Shown here piece by piece: positions 48,201 through 58,917 of a stretch of 64,000 nt of DNA. Below the pieces are notes generated by a model that worked only from the letters and a program-made list of their open reading frames with translations, did not search any database and was not told where the DNA came from. Source of the stretch: Deinandra increscens subsp. villosa (taxonomy: Eukaryota; Streptophyta; Magnoliopsida; Asterales; Asteraceae); assembly GCA_039602395.1 (NCBI GenBank), contig JBCNJP010000025.1, positions 57,386,555 to 57,450,554 on the forward strand, given 5' to 3'. Positions within the stretch are counted from its first letter, which is position 1, and each line of letters opens with the position of its first letter. A program made the translations under genes and the position numbers.

Positions 48201-49050
48201 GTGAGGGACTTATGACAACCATCGTGCTGACTGCTCATCCACACCCCATATCCTATGACCACCACAGCTACTAGCTAAAAAGTAACAAAAATGAACAAGT
48301 CAAGACACAAAAAGGCTCATCCAAAACTCTAAGCAAATCCCATGGGAATTGTTGGCCCGGAATCGTTAATCACATACGAAACCAAACAGATATTTTTATT
48401 GAACTCCCACGACTCCTTTTAATATTATGAATGAAAAAAAGAAAAACACTTTACAATGACTCCTAACCCTGTATTTATACTAAAAACAAAGCTTGATCAC
48501 AAAGCTATTCTAATCTAGTCTCAAGCTTTAAATTTTGAGAACTAAGTCAAACCAAATAAATAAATAAATAAATCAAACCTAATTAGGATTAATTCTAACA
48601 GGAATATTAGTTTTGGAGCTGAAATTGCAACATTTAACAAATTAGTATTACAAATGGTTCATTTGGAAATTGGAACTGATGATGCCAAAAGGACCCAAGA
48701 ACTCAACAGAAACATCTGGTTCTTGCTTAAATACTACTAGAACCCTTCCATAAAGTTGTATTATCAACTATCAAAGAGGCATCTAAGCAAATACAACACT
48801 GAATCTTCATAAAGAGAGTACTGAACATACTCAGACCCACAAGAACCAACACAACAAATTTCACAGCTCCAAGTAACATCTATTCAGGCATTTCAACAAA
48901 CACTAAAGATGCATTAAAACCGAGGCAAAACGAAAACACCAAAAATGGGTCTCTTCATCATCAATCAAAGCAGGGAGGGTTTGGGGGACATACCATGGAT
49001 AGGAAATTAACCCATCTGATAACAAATGTGCTTGTTCCTGCTGTACTCAT
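45218..49050 (-). CDS. tetraspanin, TET10-like, complete with 11 exons
   Basis: Minus-strand exons: 48994-49050, 48162-48274, 47978-48032, 47835-47890, 47687-47734, 47521-47569, 47349-47432, 47171-47238, 46670-46795, 46085-46160, 45218-45283. They total 798 nt, phases agree throughout, and the product is 265 aa. All introns have GT...AG. It begins MSTAGTSTFVIRWVNFLSM and has TM1 (VAVVVIGYGVWM), TM2 (...FLISVIGFLGALK), TM3 (YLIMLCLVLVGILIFTVL) and a Cys-rich large loop (LNNTHNWKQLQSC, CCRPPS, CGYPAVNASYYDLSF, CYNCDSCKAGVAQY). TM4 (VVAIFNVILFVILSMIYF) and a tail GCCARRN follow. Plant tetraspanins build membrane microdomains at the plasma membrane. The usual GCC motif reads SCC here, and Q replaces the common E before CGYP. 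Its promoter should lie right of 49050. It appears to be a normal host gene, with a MITE in the last intron. Confidence 0.9.
45380..46038. mobile_element. Tourist/PIF-like non-autonomous element in the last tetraspanin intron
   Basis: Imperfect terminal inverted repeats share GTTTGGTATG (left GGTAGCGTTTGGTATG, right end read inverted GGGTCTGTTTGGTATG). Repeated GGAATGGAATGA-type motifs lie inside both ends. It is flanked by TAA (45377-45379 and 46039-46041), the 3-bp duplication typical of PIF/Harbinger. The interior is very AT-rich with no coding sequence. At 659 bp it is long for a MITE but fits a non-autonomous deletion product. Confidence 0.7.
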
Positions 49051-49535
49051 ATTCTCCCCCCAAAAAAGAACCTATTTCTCCTGTAACGGTTTAGAGGACC
49101 TAATAACAAGCCAAAATAAGAAAGACGACAGAAATTAGAGGGAGACTATGACTTGCAGTAGAAGCAAAACGAGGCGGCGAAGCAACAAGGAGAGGGGTTG
49201 AGTCGGGATAAAGATGAAGGCATTGAGTGTGAGCTTTGGTATTCATCAGTAGTCGTGAAAGAAACAAGAATTTTGTGATTATTATTATTTATTGATGTTG
49301 AGGTTTGGTCATAGAATTGTGGAGTGGAGCCCACAAAATCCCACGAGACAAGTTGTTTTTACAATAAAGACACCAAGATTGAGTCATAAAGTGTTTATTA
49401 TCATCTATATTTTTAGTGATTTACTGTTTTAGCCCCTAATGTTTGATCCATTCAACACTATAAGCGTCAAAAAAAAAACTTTTTGTCACGTATTAACCCC
49501 TAGCGTCTTATTTATTTTTAACCCCTTTTAGCCCT
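49051..49535. other. tetraspanin upstream region
   Basis: Presumed 5' UTR and promoter of the minus-strand tetraspanin. No TATA box stands out. A CCTCAACATCAATAAATAAT-type AT-rich patch occurs around 49275-49300 (minus). Nothing else was identified before the LINE fragment. Confidence 0.4.
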
Positions 49536-50118
49536 TTGTTGAAAATAACAATGTTAATTGTGCCACTCAAAGTTAACTTATTTATTTGGAGGGTTTTTCT
49601 TGGAAGACTTCCCACTAAAGATGCTCTTGCAAGGAGGAATGTTCATGTTGATTCTTTGGCTTGCATCCTTTGTGGGGAAGGGTTGGAATCGGTGGACCAC
49701 ATATTTACGGGATGTCCCTTTGCGAACAAGATTTGGGCCATTGTGGCGCAATGGTGTCGTCTCTCAAACTTTTTCTTCTTCTCAATCAAAGACGTGGTCA
49801 AAACTCATAGGGGGCTGTCAGACTTGGAGTGGAAATCAAAGGCTTTAAATACGATCAGGCTCACTACGTGTTGGTGCTTGTGGAAAGAGAGGAACAACGA
49901 TATCTTCAATCACAAAATCCCTTCGGTGCATCGGGTGGTTTTTTATATAAAAAACTTGGAGTTTTATTTGGTTTTTGAATCGATGTAAGTCTCACCATAT
50001 TAATTGGGAATCATGGTATTCCTTTCTTTTGTAATGTCCCTCGTTGGCGCCCTTTAGCTTCTTGCTAGGGGTTTTGACCCGTTTGTATAATGCATTTCCG
50101 TTCCAAAAAAGAAAGAAA
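49536..50118 (+). pseudogene. 5'-truncated L1-type LINE: zf-RVT domain and 3' tail
   Basis: The frame 49536-49988 (150 codons) reads PLKVNLFIWRVFLGRLPTKD, CILCGEGLESVDHIFTGCPF, then a Trp-rich segment ending CLWKERNNDIF. This is the zinc-binding domain (CxxC, H, C) at the C-terminus of plant L1 reverse transcriptases. The stop at 49986 is followed by about 115 bp of 3' UTR and an A-rich tail (AAAAAAGAAAGAAA, 50105-50118). Only the last part of ORF2 is present, as is usual after incomplete target-primed insertion. I could not identify a target-site duplication. Confidence 0.8.
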
Positions 50119-51121
50119 CTGGTCCCTCATAACCCTAAAACCGCTTTCTGATCAGACCTAGTTCCTATTTGAAGACATCTGAAGACATAACGGAACCTTG
50201 CTTGCTGAACTGATAAAAACTTCATCCAATTTAACCTGGATTTTTCATCCGAGGAAAGTCATCTCTGAGTTAACTGTATCTCATTGGAGAGGAAAGTCAT
50301 CTCTGAGTTAACTGTATCTCATTGGAGAAGTTTTCCCTCCGATATAAATGAAGCCTACATGTTGATTCGATGTGAAAACCAGGCTACCGGAAAAAACAGT
50401 CATCGGAATAATCTTGTTCTGATCTAACTGTTAGCCCCGAGATATCATGAAGACGATCCTGGTCAGAGATAAACTCCGACATAAGTCATGCAGCTCCGAG
50501 GTAACTCACAACCGGAGTAATATTACTCCAAGGTAAGTGATGACGAATCTCCGAGAAAATTGGGTCTTCGTCGAAGTAACTTGTTTCTGGTCCTAATCGC
50601 CTAAGGTAACTGGCTGATATCCCATCCGAGATAACCAGCCGGAATAAGTGTCACCCCAGGTAACCAGTCTCCGGATTTACTGTGTTTGAGATATTCAATC
50701 GACGTAACTGGGTCCACATCAGCCTCTCATCGTCCGAAGTAATCTATCAACCAGCCAAAATCCATCTGACATTACCATTCCTCCGGCAGAACAGCTGCAA
50801 TGGAGTAACTTGATGCTCCGAGGTAAAATTGGGTGCTCGAGATAACATGAACGACCTGAGGTAACTACTAGAGTAAAACCTGTCTCCGAAGATAATATGT
50901 TAAACCTAGAATAAACCTGCTCCACCAGAGTAGACTGCTGGTCGAGGTAACCTATGATGAACATTGTGCCTGAGATAACTCATAGGAGTAACTGGCTTCT
51001 GACATATTCTCCACCCGAGATAATCTTTGTAATCGGGTTAACCTGCTGTCATTCGGGATAAGTTATAGCTCCGAAGGTAAATGAAAGGATCCGAGGTAAC
51101 TTTATTCTCTTCTACCAATGA
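50119..51121. repeat. degenerate CCGAGGTAACT motif array
   Basis: About thirty variants of CCGAGGTAACT / CCGGAGTAA / CCGAGATAAC spaced 15-35 bp apart. A perfect 36-bp tandem repeat (unit starting GAGGAAAGTCATCTCTGAG) begins at about 50255. No coding signal. The style is that of arrays in LTRs elsewhere in the window, so it may be part of an otherwise unrecognised LTR. Confidence 0.7.
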
Positions 51122-51194
51122 TCCCTAGTCTAATTGGCTAAGGGGAGGTACCCAAGACATTATAAAGGGAGGTCTTGGGTTCAAGTCCCCCTTG
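51122..51194 (+). repeat. tRNA-like Pol III promoter unit 0
   Basis: A box TAGTCTAATTGG (51126-51137) and a perfect B box GGTTCAAGTCC (51178-51188), followed by AACAAAAAATAAT. It lies directly left of the point where the G1 LTR resumes (51207). It is unlike a canonical tRNA gene in its middle, so SINE head or tRNA pseudogene. Confidence 0.55.
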
Positions 51195-51587
51195 TAACAA
51201 AAAATAATCGTGTCTCGTTTCACCACCACCGACCTCGTCACCGCTGTTTCACCACCATTCACTTCTGGTTCACAACCTTTGATCATTTAGGTGTTTTTGT
51301 TAGACATCATCCACCACCGAGAACGTCACCGGCTAGAAACAGCCGGATAAAACCAAGTTTGGGATTTAACCGCCCTCGAAGCTCATCATCATCCCAACGG
51401 CTCTAATTCGTTTTAATTCAAGGTAACACTACTGCCATGTGTAAATCGCTTAGTTTTATGTGCATCGTTTCAGTTTTCACGTTTTTCCGGTGACCGGAAT
51501 AAATCTCCGATCACCGGAGTTTTTGAGAAGAAGATGGCACCGCGACGGTAATATACAAAAACTTAAAGTTCTGTTTGTAAACGAAAA

Positions 51588-51658
51588 GCGGCGCTAGCCC
51601 AATGGCTAAGTCGCTCGCCTGTCTCCGTGAGGTCGCGGGTTCAAGACCCGCCATCTAC
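51588..51658 (+). repeat. tRNA-like unit 1 in the G1 LTR
   Basis: GCGGCGCTAGCCCAATGG gives an A box (TAGCCCAATGG) and GGTTCAAGACC (51638-51648) a perfect B box. A T-arm (GCGGGTTCAAGACCCGC) is fully paired, and the length is about 70 nt. The copy in the other LTR is at 59905-59975 with one change (CTAGGCC). The anticodon arm is not clear by eye, so I call it tRNA-like. Confidence 0.65.
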
Positions 51659-51708
51659 ATTTCTTTTTATAGTCTTCTTTTAAAATCCGATTCCCTGCCA
51701 CTGTTGCG

Positions 51709-51716
51709 TATAAAAG
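51709..51716 (+). promoter_or_regulatory. G1 LTR TATA box
   Basis: GCGTATAAAAGTA, between the two tRNA-like units. Transcription would start about 30 bp downstream, near 51740-51745, where tRNA-like unit 2 begins. The equivalent box in the 3' LTR is at 63350-63357. Confidence 0.55.
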
Positions 51717-51743
51717 TATTCTGGTCGGATCTTGAACACAAAT

Positions 51744-51815
51744 GGGCCGCTGCCCTAGTGGTTTAAGTGCTTGGATGGGAACCAGAGGTCACAGGTTCGA
51801 ACCTAGTGACCTCCG
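51744..51815 (+). repeat. tRNA-like unit 2 in the G1 LTR
   Basis: GGGCCGCTGCCCTAGTGG opens a roughly 72-nt unit with A-box-like CTAGTGGTTTAAGTGC and B box GGTTCGAACCT (51794-51804). The arms GAGGTCAC and GTGACCTC pair around the B-box loop. The copy at 63385-63456 in the 3' LTR is identical as far as I can see. A T-rich run (TTTTGTTGTTTTG) follows and could stop Pol III. Confidence 0.65.
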
Positions 51816-53365
51816 GTTTTGTTGTTTTGTTTTATTTTAGTATTTTTGGGACTTCTCTTGACTTAAAACCAACCACCCATCATTGTTAACATTGTTTTGG
51901 ACCCGTAGAATTTTCGTAGACGTCGTCAACTTGCACGTTACCTCGTTGATTAATATAAATTGATTTTTTTTATATAAAAAAAAATTGGTTATTGGACGGT
52001 GACTTATGAAATAATACATATTTGGAAAATATATAAAAATATGTATTCAGGAATATAAAATGAACATTTTAGTGACATTTACAATAGTGTAAAAATATAC
52101 GTATTTTACGATTTAAACGTTCTAAACATTGGATTTATATTCATATAAATATTGATAAACACATGGGTACATTTTGGAGTACTCGTTATTGATATAACTA
52201 CTATTTGGTTACGAGCATATACTTTCTTAAACGATTTGATTAACCTATATTATTAATAAATAATATACTTTCATCGACTTCTGTGATCTTTATGATTTTG
52301 GGCCATGTGCCTTCCTCGACTTATTTTGGATTTATGATCTTCGTCATGTCATGGTTGACATCGTCTATCCTTCACCGTTGGGCTAGACTTAGTCGTCTTT
52401 ACTTGGACACACACTTATACATTTATGCCCGTTAGGTGTTTGGTAGATACAAGACTGCTATTTGCCACTTGCTGTTGTTATTCATCTGGAATTTGATGTG
52501 CACCCAAAGGTGAGTTTCACGGCCCCGTTTTACTGTTTTAAATCCTGTTGGGGGAGATTAACATGCAAACACTTGAACTGTTAGATATATATCACCTGAA
52601 TGATAGTGGCACACTTATGATAAAGTCCTCACTTTTAGAGTTATTGTCAATGTGACATCAGCGGGAACTTATTTGGTAGATCTACTGGGCCTGACAAGCC
52701 CCACCCGGGTCATTCGCGCTGACTCGATCGGATATCGAACGGGTGTTATATACTTCTTAGTCTTAACGAGGCACAATTGAACTGTCGAGCTTCAGTAACT
52801 GGATAGCTAGTTTATCTAGTCAAACGTGCACTGATTTCTTGAAAATAGCCTAGCTAGCTATTGATATATTATCTGGATTTTATTAACTGAACTCGAACAT
52901 GAACTCGAACTGTTGTTGAACAGTCAACCTTGAACTTAAACTTGAACTGTCGAGGAACATTGATTTACACTGAACTAGGACTGTTGTTGAACAGTCGATT
53001 TACATTAACCGGAATTGTTTTTGAACTGATAAACCTGTGAACTCACCAACCTTTGTGTTGACACTTTTTAGCATGTTATTTCTCAGGTTGCGGATGTTCG
53101 AGTATCACGAGTACGCATGCATGAGTCTTGAAACGCTTTTAATGTCTTTAAACAAGCCACGTCACTTTGGGTGACAAAGATTTTAAATAAGTACTTTTAT
53201 TGTATTTACGCTTCCGCATTTGTAAAACTCTAATTTTATATTTTAATGAAATATGAAACGTTTTTATTAATTATTTGTCGTTTGGTGTAACTAATGGACG
53301 GCGATCCTGGTTTGTCACGCTCCCTGCGGCGCGTTATCGCGCGTGGGATTTTTGGGGGTGTGACA

Positions 53366-56300
53366 GATTGGTATCAGAGCCATTGGTTACAGCGAACTAA
53401 GATTCGTCTTAGACTGTAACTGTTTTGCATTAGTTGCACTTAAACATTTCTCTCATGCATCGTGATACTCACTCCTACACGCACCTGGTTTACGATTTGT
53501 CGTTTACATAATCCAATCCCCTTATACTCACGGCGAGGAGCCGGTTAGTCTTGAATCATTTTTCTTAACCTCTCTAAGTTGTGTACCTCTTGTTTAACAT
53601 TCATGTACGACGAGACGTCTAATCAGATCGATGGATCACGTTTATACTTTTGATGAGCTGATTGCTACTCGGGATTATTCTGGAATGAACAACTGGGCGT
53701 AGAGCCCATACTATGGATGTATGTTGCATAGGGAAGGTGGTGTAATACATCTTATTGTCCTTAAACCTCTATCTTAGCTTAGGAGGTTCTTGTTATACTT
53801 GCCTTACGTATATCTCTAAACTCATCCCTTCAGGAAATATTATCTCGATGTGCTAGTAGCGCGATTATTTAGCTTCACTAGAGTTAGCAGGGTATGAATT
53901 CAGGTAGCTGCCTATGGGGCACTTATCTCAACTTTCGTTATCCTGATCGTTTTCACATTTGTTGTGATCTCTTAAGATCTTTCCCTTCTTGATTTTATCG
54001 TGTTGTGCGTTGAAATGGTACAAATGGAGTACAAATCGGATAACCCCAATGAAACCTGATGCGGGTCGACTGAAATTCCATGTTTGTGTATCGGATTGCG
54101 ATCACGCCAGTATGTGTGATAACTATTCTCTAACTTCGAGCTAAGCTAGGTTCATTGTGATAAACCCTACTCAGATCCTATTGAGCTAAATTTCTGGGTA
54201 ACTCGCTTCGGGTGGGTCATTTCAAGCTGAGTGAGCATTCTATTCTCGAAAACTTGTCTCATTAACAAATTCTGGTCAAGATAACCATGGGTTAGTGACC
54301 ACACCATACTTGGTAGCTGAAGTAAGAGGAACTAGGGTGACCATATAAAGTAAATCACAATTACGGGTGCACACGTAAAAGTAATTTGCAGTATATGGAA
54401 ATCCTGGAGAATCCTACTAGGCAAGCCAATGGCCGTATTGGGACCAAATTCCTGTATTTTTTTTTCTCTCTCGTGGCATTGAATGTCGAGCATGTTGAAA
54501 TTCGACTGGATGATCGAAGTCATCTATCTTTGAAAACGCTATCGCACCTGACTTTGACCCTTTACTGTTGGATTCTAATCCATACGTGAACCCTTTGAAG
54601 CATATTATGAAAAGTTGGTCCTGGTAGGACACTGTCACACTCGTGTATCTCAATAATCAGTCTTCCTTAACTACGAACACTCACGACGAAACCCTTGACT
54701 GGTTTGAAATCATTCTGAATCTTAATTCTATTTTTACGATCTTGCCGACCATATCAATCCCTGGAACTTTACGATCGTGAGATAACTTGGACATGCATTC
54801 ACCGGATAGATACCTAGTTAACGTTAGATGAACGAATTGGATAAATCATATACCGTGAGCACCGGGGCGTATTTATTGGCTGAAAGCTCTTGTGAAGTTA
54901 CCCTCTGAAGATTCATACTCCCTGATTTTCTTGTGCAAACCAATACTTGTTGCCAGCAAACACCGACACGGTTGTACAAATTGCCTACCACATCGCAAGC
55001 ATATTTATCTCTAATGTGGCTAATGTTAGTGAGAATCATTCCTGACTTTCAAACTAATGACTCCCAGTTTTAACGTAAGGACTATTCCGATTGATATCCT
55101 GAGCTTGAACTATCGATTTTTATTTGTATAATTCAACCTTCCATGATATAGCAACCGGCAATTTCTGACACTCGTGCTTTGTAATCCTTTATGTCATGGA
55201 TAAGCTTCTAAGCTTTGAACCGAAAGGTGTTACACTTATGGTTAGTTTTTCTACTAGTTAACACCATTGATGATAAGACGGCCTTGTGCTTCAATCGCAA
55301 TAACGATAGCAAGATTTATATGGAAACTCTATTTGCACCCATCGAGCGTGAACTTCTTGTTATCGATAATTAACTATGCGATCAAACTATATTTACCCTT
55401 CTTACACATTGAGTACACCAAGTTATCCATACATTTTGTAAATTTATTTACGCTCCTCTCATAGCAACTATCGATAAATTTCTGGTACACGAATCCTCAT
55501 CATCCTTTTCATAAAACTTTCATTAATGAACCTCAGTTTGAACTTAAACCTTATAGCCTGTTTAAAATTTTGATCGTCTTGAAATCTGAAGCATTATGAT
55601 ATTCGCGTTGTGCGTGTAAAACTCTCGAAGATCTTCACTAGAATAGTAAACCTTACCGCATCTTATTAGTATTGTGAATGGAAACTCTTACATCCTTTGT
55701 TGTGCATCGTATAGAGCCTTTAATCTCTCACTCCCTTACATTCCAACATTTGGGAGAAACTCGACGAACTCTGTTTTCAATAAAAATGTTCAACATGGTT
55801 CGACTAATGACTAGTAATGGTGGGTAGCTGGTACGCCTTCAAGGTGCTGGTAGTGTGGTGGGTTAGCTGCGGTACACCCTATATATAAACATTGGTGGCA
55901 CCTTGATTGTGGGACCACTACAGGACCAAGTATTGACTTTAGAGTCATACACAAGATCCTCATCATGAGAAACTCCATCTAACGGGACTAGGTCCTCGAC
56001 GAAACTATTTAATGCTACTTTTTCCAAGATTACTGATGTGTCCTACGTGTTTCTTCCAAAAGAGACATATCCGAAATAATCAAACTCCGTACTTTCAGTT
56101 GTCCGAGTTGAGAGGAAAACTCTCATAAAAGCGAATTTCTTGCCATGGTTTAGACGCAAGTTTTGACTCAGATGAACACCAACGTTTTGAAAACCAGAGA
56201 TATTTTCCCTTATGAATGATAAACCGCCAAGTCGAATGATCAACTCCAACTTTTAGAAGCATGTGTTAAGAAGTGGATCGACTTTTGCTTAAAGGACACT

Positions 56301-58584
56301 ACTTTTGGGTCGACTGCCTTGTTTCTATGACCTCTCTAGCATTCATAAGGTGATATCCCTGATCCTTTTCTATGGAACACCCAATTTGATGTTTTGTTCC
56401 GCGATAAACCTGCACTGAACCCTAGCAAAACGCATATGTACAGTCACCCCAAGCCGAGCCACTTTCAAACATCCTGATGTTTTGTGTTTCGCAAACACCC
56501 TTTTATAACCTTTTCGTACTTTATCTTACTCTTGAAGACCGTTTGAACCGATGTTTTGACAAGAAACGAAGCATAACGCATGAAGCGCAAGAACACCAAG
56601 GAGATTGGGCACACTGGTGTGTTTAAACAATCAAGATTTCTCTAACAAGACATTTACTCTATTGGATTATATAATCCTTGACACGGTCATTTCAATATCT
56701 ATTTACGCGAATTCCTTGCTAAATCTTGTCAAGCACGCTATATAAATTTCCATGAATTTTATACTACCCATTACGTTATTTGCATCCTCCCCGCTGGTAT
56801 CTTCACCAGTGCCACTTTAAAGTCACATGTCATTTTTGGAATGTGTAGTTTCGGCTATCATAAGCCTGCTATCTCATCGCTTACTAGAACTCACGAACTA
56901 AGCCATTGGCGCTCTTCATCTTAAATTGGTTATTCACATGCTTGATGAGCACCTTTCGATATTCGGTACCTCATAGTTACACTTTCGTCTTGTTGAACTT
57001 TCACCCTTATTTTTGGATTCTTTAGAAAGGTAATATGCATGATGATATGTTGTACTAAACTCCAACTTGAATTTGAACCTATTAGTCTAAGTTATTTCAT
57101 GAAAAGTTCTTAACAGAATTTAGTAATTCTTTTCTAAAAAAAAAACTGCTACGTGTTACCTTTTAGATGGTTGTGAGCTTTTGATTGGATTTCTCTTTAG
57201 ACCTCAGTCCTTTTGCCACAAATAAGTGTGTTACCAGTTATATTTTAGCATGTTAGCAACTGTTGAACCATGTAACCCTGATAAATAGTTTGTTTGCTTC
57301 TGACCTTCTCATGAGAAATGTTTATAAAACATACTTGTTTATGCATGCTAAAATTTGAGAATCTAATCCTATGTTTAGGGTATATAAATTGATTAATTAT
57401 TGTAGTGCTTGTTTAAACACAAGTTGCATAGAGTTGCATGATTAGTTATGCGTATGAAACGTGTTAGGAACCAGAAAATGATATGTTCTGAATGTATTAA
57501 CTTGATTGAGTATGAAATGCAAAAACCATACAAGGTCTTAAGTCTCCTACCTCGGTGGGAATGACAAGATTGTGTGAAGTTGCCCCGTCAACTTTGCACC
57601 GTATGTGTTGTGTTGGTTAGTTTATGAACTTATGTGCTAGAGATATGTCATGTTAGGGCCGTATGCTAGTATATAAGGTGTTGGGACAATTGTATGCGTT
57701 GTATGGTAAAACCTTTATGATAGATTGCATGCTAGTATGCGTTGACCATCTCAATCATTAAAGGAAGCCTTCATAGAGACTCAAATGTCATCTGAATCAT
57801 TATTGCATGATAAGTGATTTTGAATGTTATTGTGAATCATGTGAACTTAATTGATCATAACACCATAAAGTACTAGATCAACTAGTTTTCTCACGTTAAC
57901 TTGATCAGTCTTGTATAATTCTATGCTATTTGCTAGTTAGTAGGCAAATTCAGACGTTTACGTTTTCGTTAGACAAACACCAATTGACTTGATGCACACA
58001 CCATTTTCTCATACTCAAATTTCCTTATTTTCAATTTACCTGGGTTATTGATGAATATGAAATTCTTAATTGAAAACGAGACACGGCATGAGAATCTCAC
58101 TCCCAGCATCTGGTATAGTAGCTAGAGGCTACTCGGACATGTTATGGTTCTTCTTCGTATTAAAATTTTGATTTCGGATACTTATGTATCATGTTACTCT
58201 GTTCGGCCTTGCCACTCAACACGACTCCCGTAATGCGGTTGTTTGACTCTTCTTAAAGGAGAACATTTGATAGGAAAATCACCTTCTATCCTTTTGATTC
58301 GAATTTCTTTTGAAATCCTCTAAACTTTTGACATATTCTCAACTACTGGTACACATTTTGGTTATATTATCCATCACTCCGTTTGGAGTAGAAAACATGG
58401 ATTCTCTCGATACGTTATTGTTAATTCGACTCTTCAAACAATTGTCACTGATTTAAATTTCGGGACGAAATTCTTTCAACAAGGGGATGTTGTGACGACT
58501 AAGAAAAATTTTCTTTCTTTTGTGACCAACTTGTTAACCACATTACTCAATTTTCGGGACGAAAATTCTTCAACAAGGGGATAC
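53366..58584 (+). mobile_element. G1 internal domain, non-coding
   Basis: Primer site TGGTATCAGAGCCATTGG at 53369, then 5.2 kb with no frame longer than about 80 codons and no gag, RT or integrase motif that I can recognise on either strand. Near the 3' end a 43-bp segment (TTTCGGGACGAAATTCTTTC...) with polypurine tract occurs twice (about 58458 and 58551). Each copy leads into TGTGAC. Only the second is followed by the real LTR. Confidence 0.75.
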
Positions 58585-58868
58585 TGTGACAATCCGTCTT
58601 TTCAGGTCTTTTCCTGATGTAAATAAACTTAAGCTGATATAAATGTCATGAGAACATTTACTTTAACTGTTATAAATGTTATGTGAACATTTATGTGATC
58701 GACTCATATTGACTGTAGCATCTAGGTTTTGTGTAACCATCACTATACGAGCATATCCTTAAAGTCTAGACATTTGTATTCTATGATTTTATGTAAATCA
58801 TATTTATTGCTTTTATGTGTACGATTTGTCATCTTATGAGACAATTGAAGTTATTATTTTATGTGATA

Positions 58869-58917
<49 letters not shown>

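Larger units (their letters stand above)
51207..53365 (+). mobile_element. G1 5' LTR, right part
   Basis: Starts with the second ATCGT (51207-51211) and is collinear with 59524-60020 and 63340-64000, with a few substitutions. It contains two tRNA-like units, a TATA box between them (51709-51716), and ends GGGTGTGACA at 53365. Combined with 30981-31924, the LTR is about 3.1 kb. Confidence 0.88.

Noticed and set aside
51588..51815. Genuine tRNA genes in the G1 LTR
   Set aside because: B boxes and T-arms are good, but I cannot draw a convincing anticodon arm and acceptor stem by eye. I therefore call them tRNA-like until a covariance model is run.
53366..58584. Short ORFs (60-81 codons) in the G1 interior as real genes
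   Set aside because: They overlap on both strands, are no longer than expected by chance in DNA of this composition, and show no gag or pol motifs.
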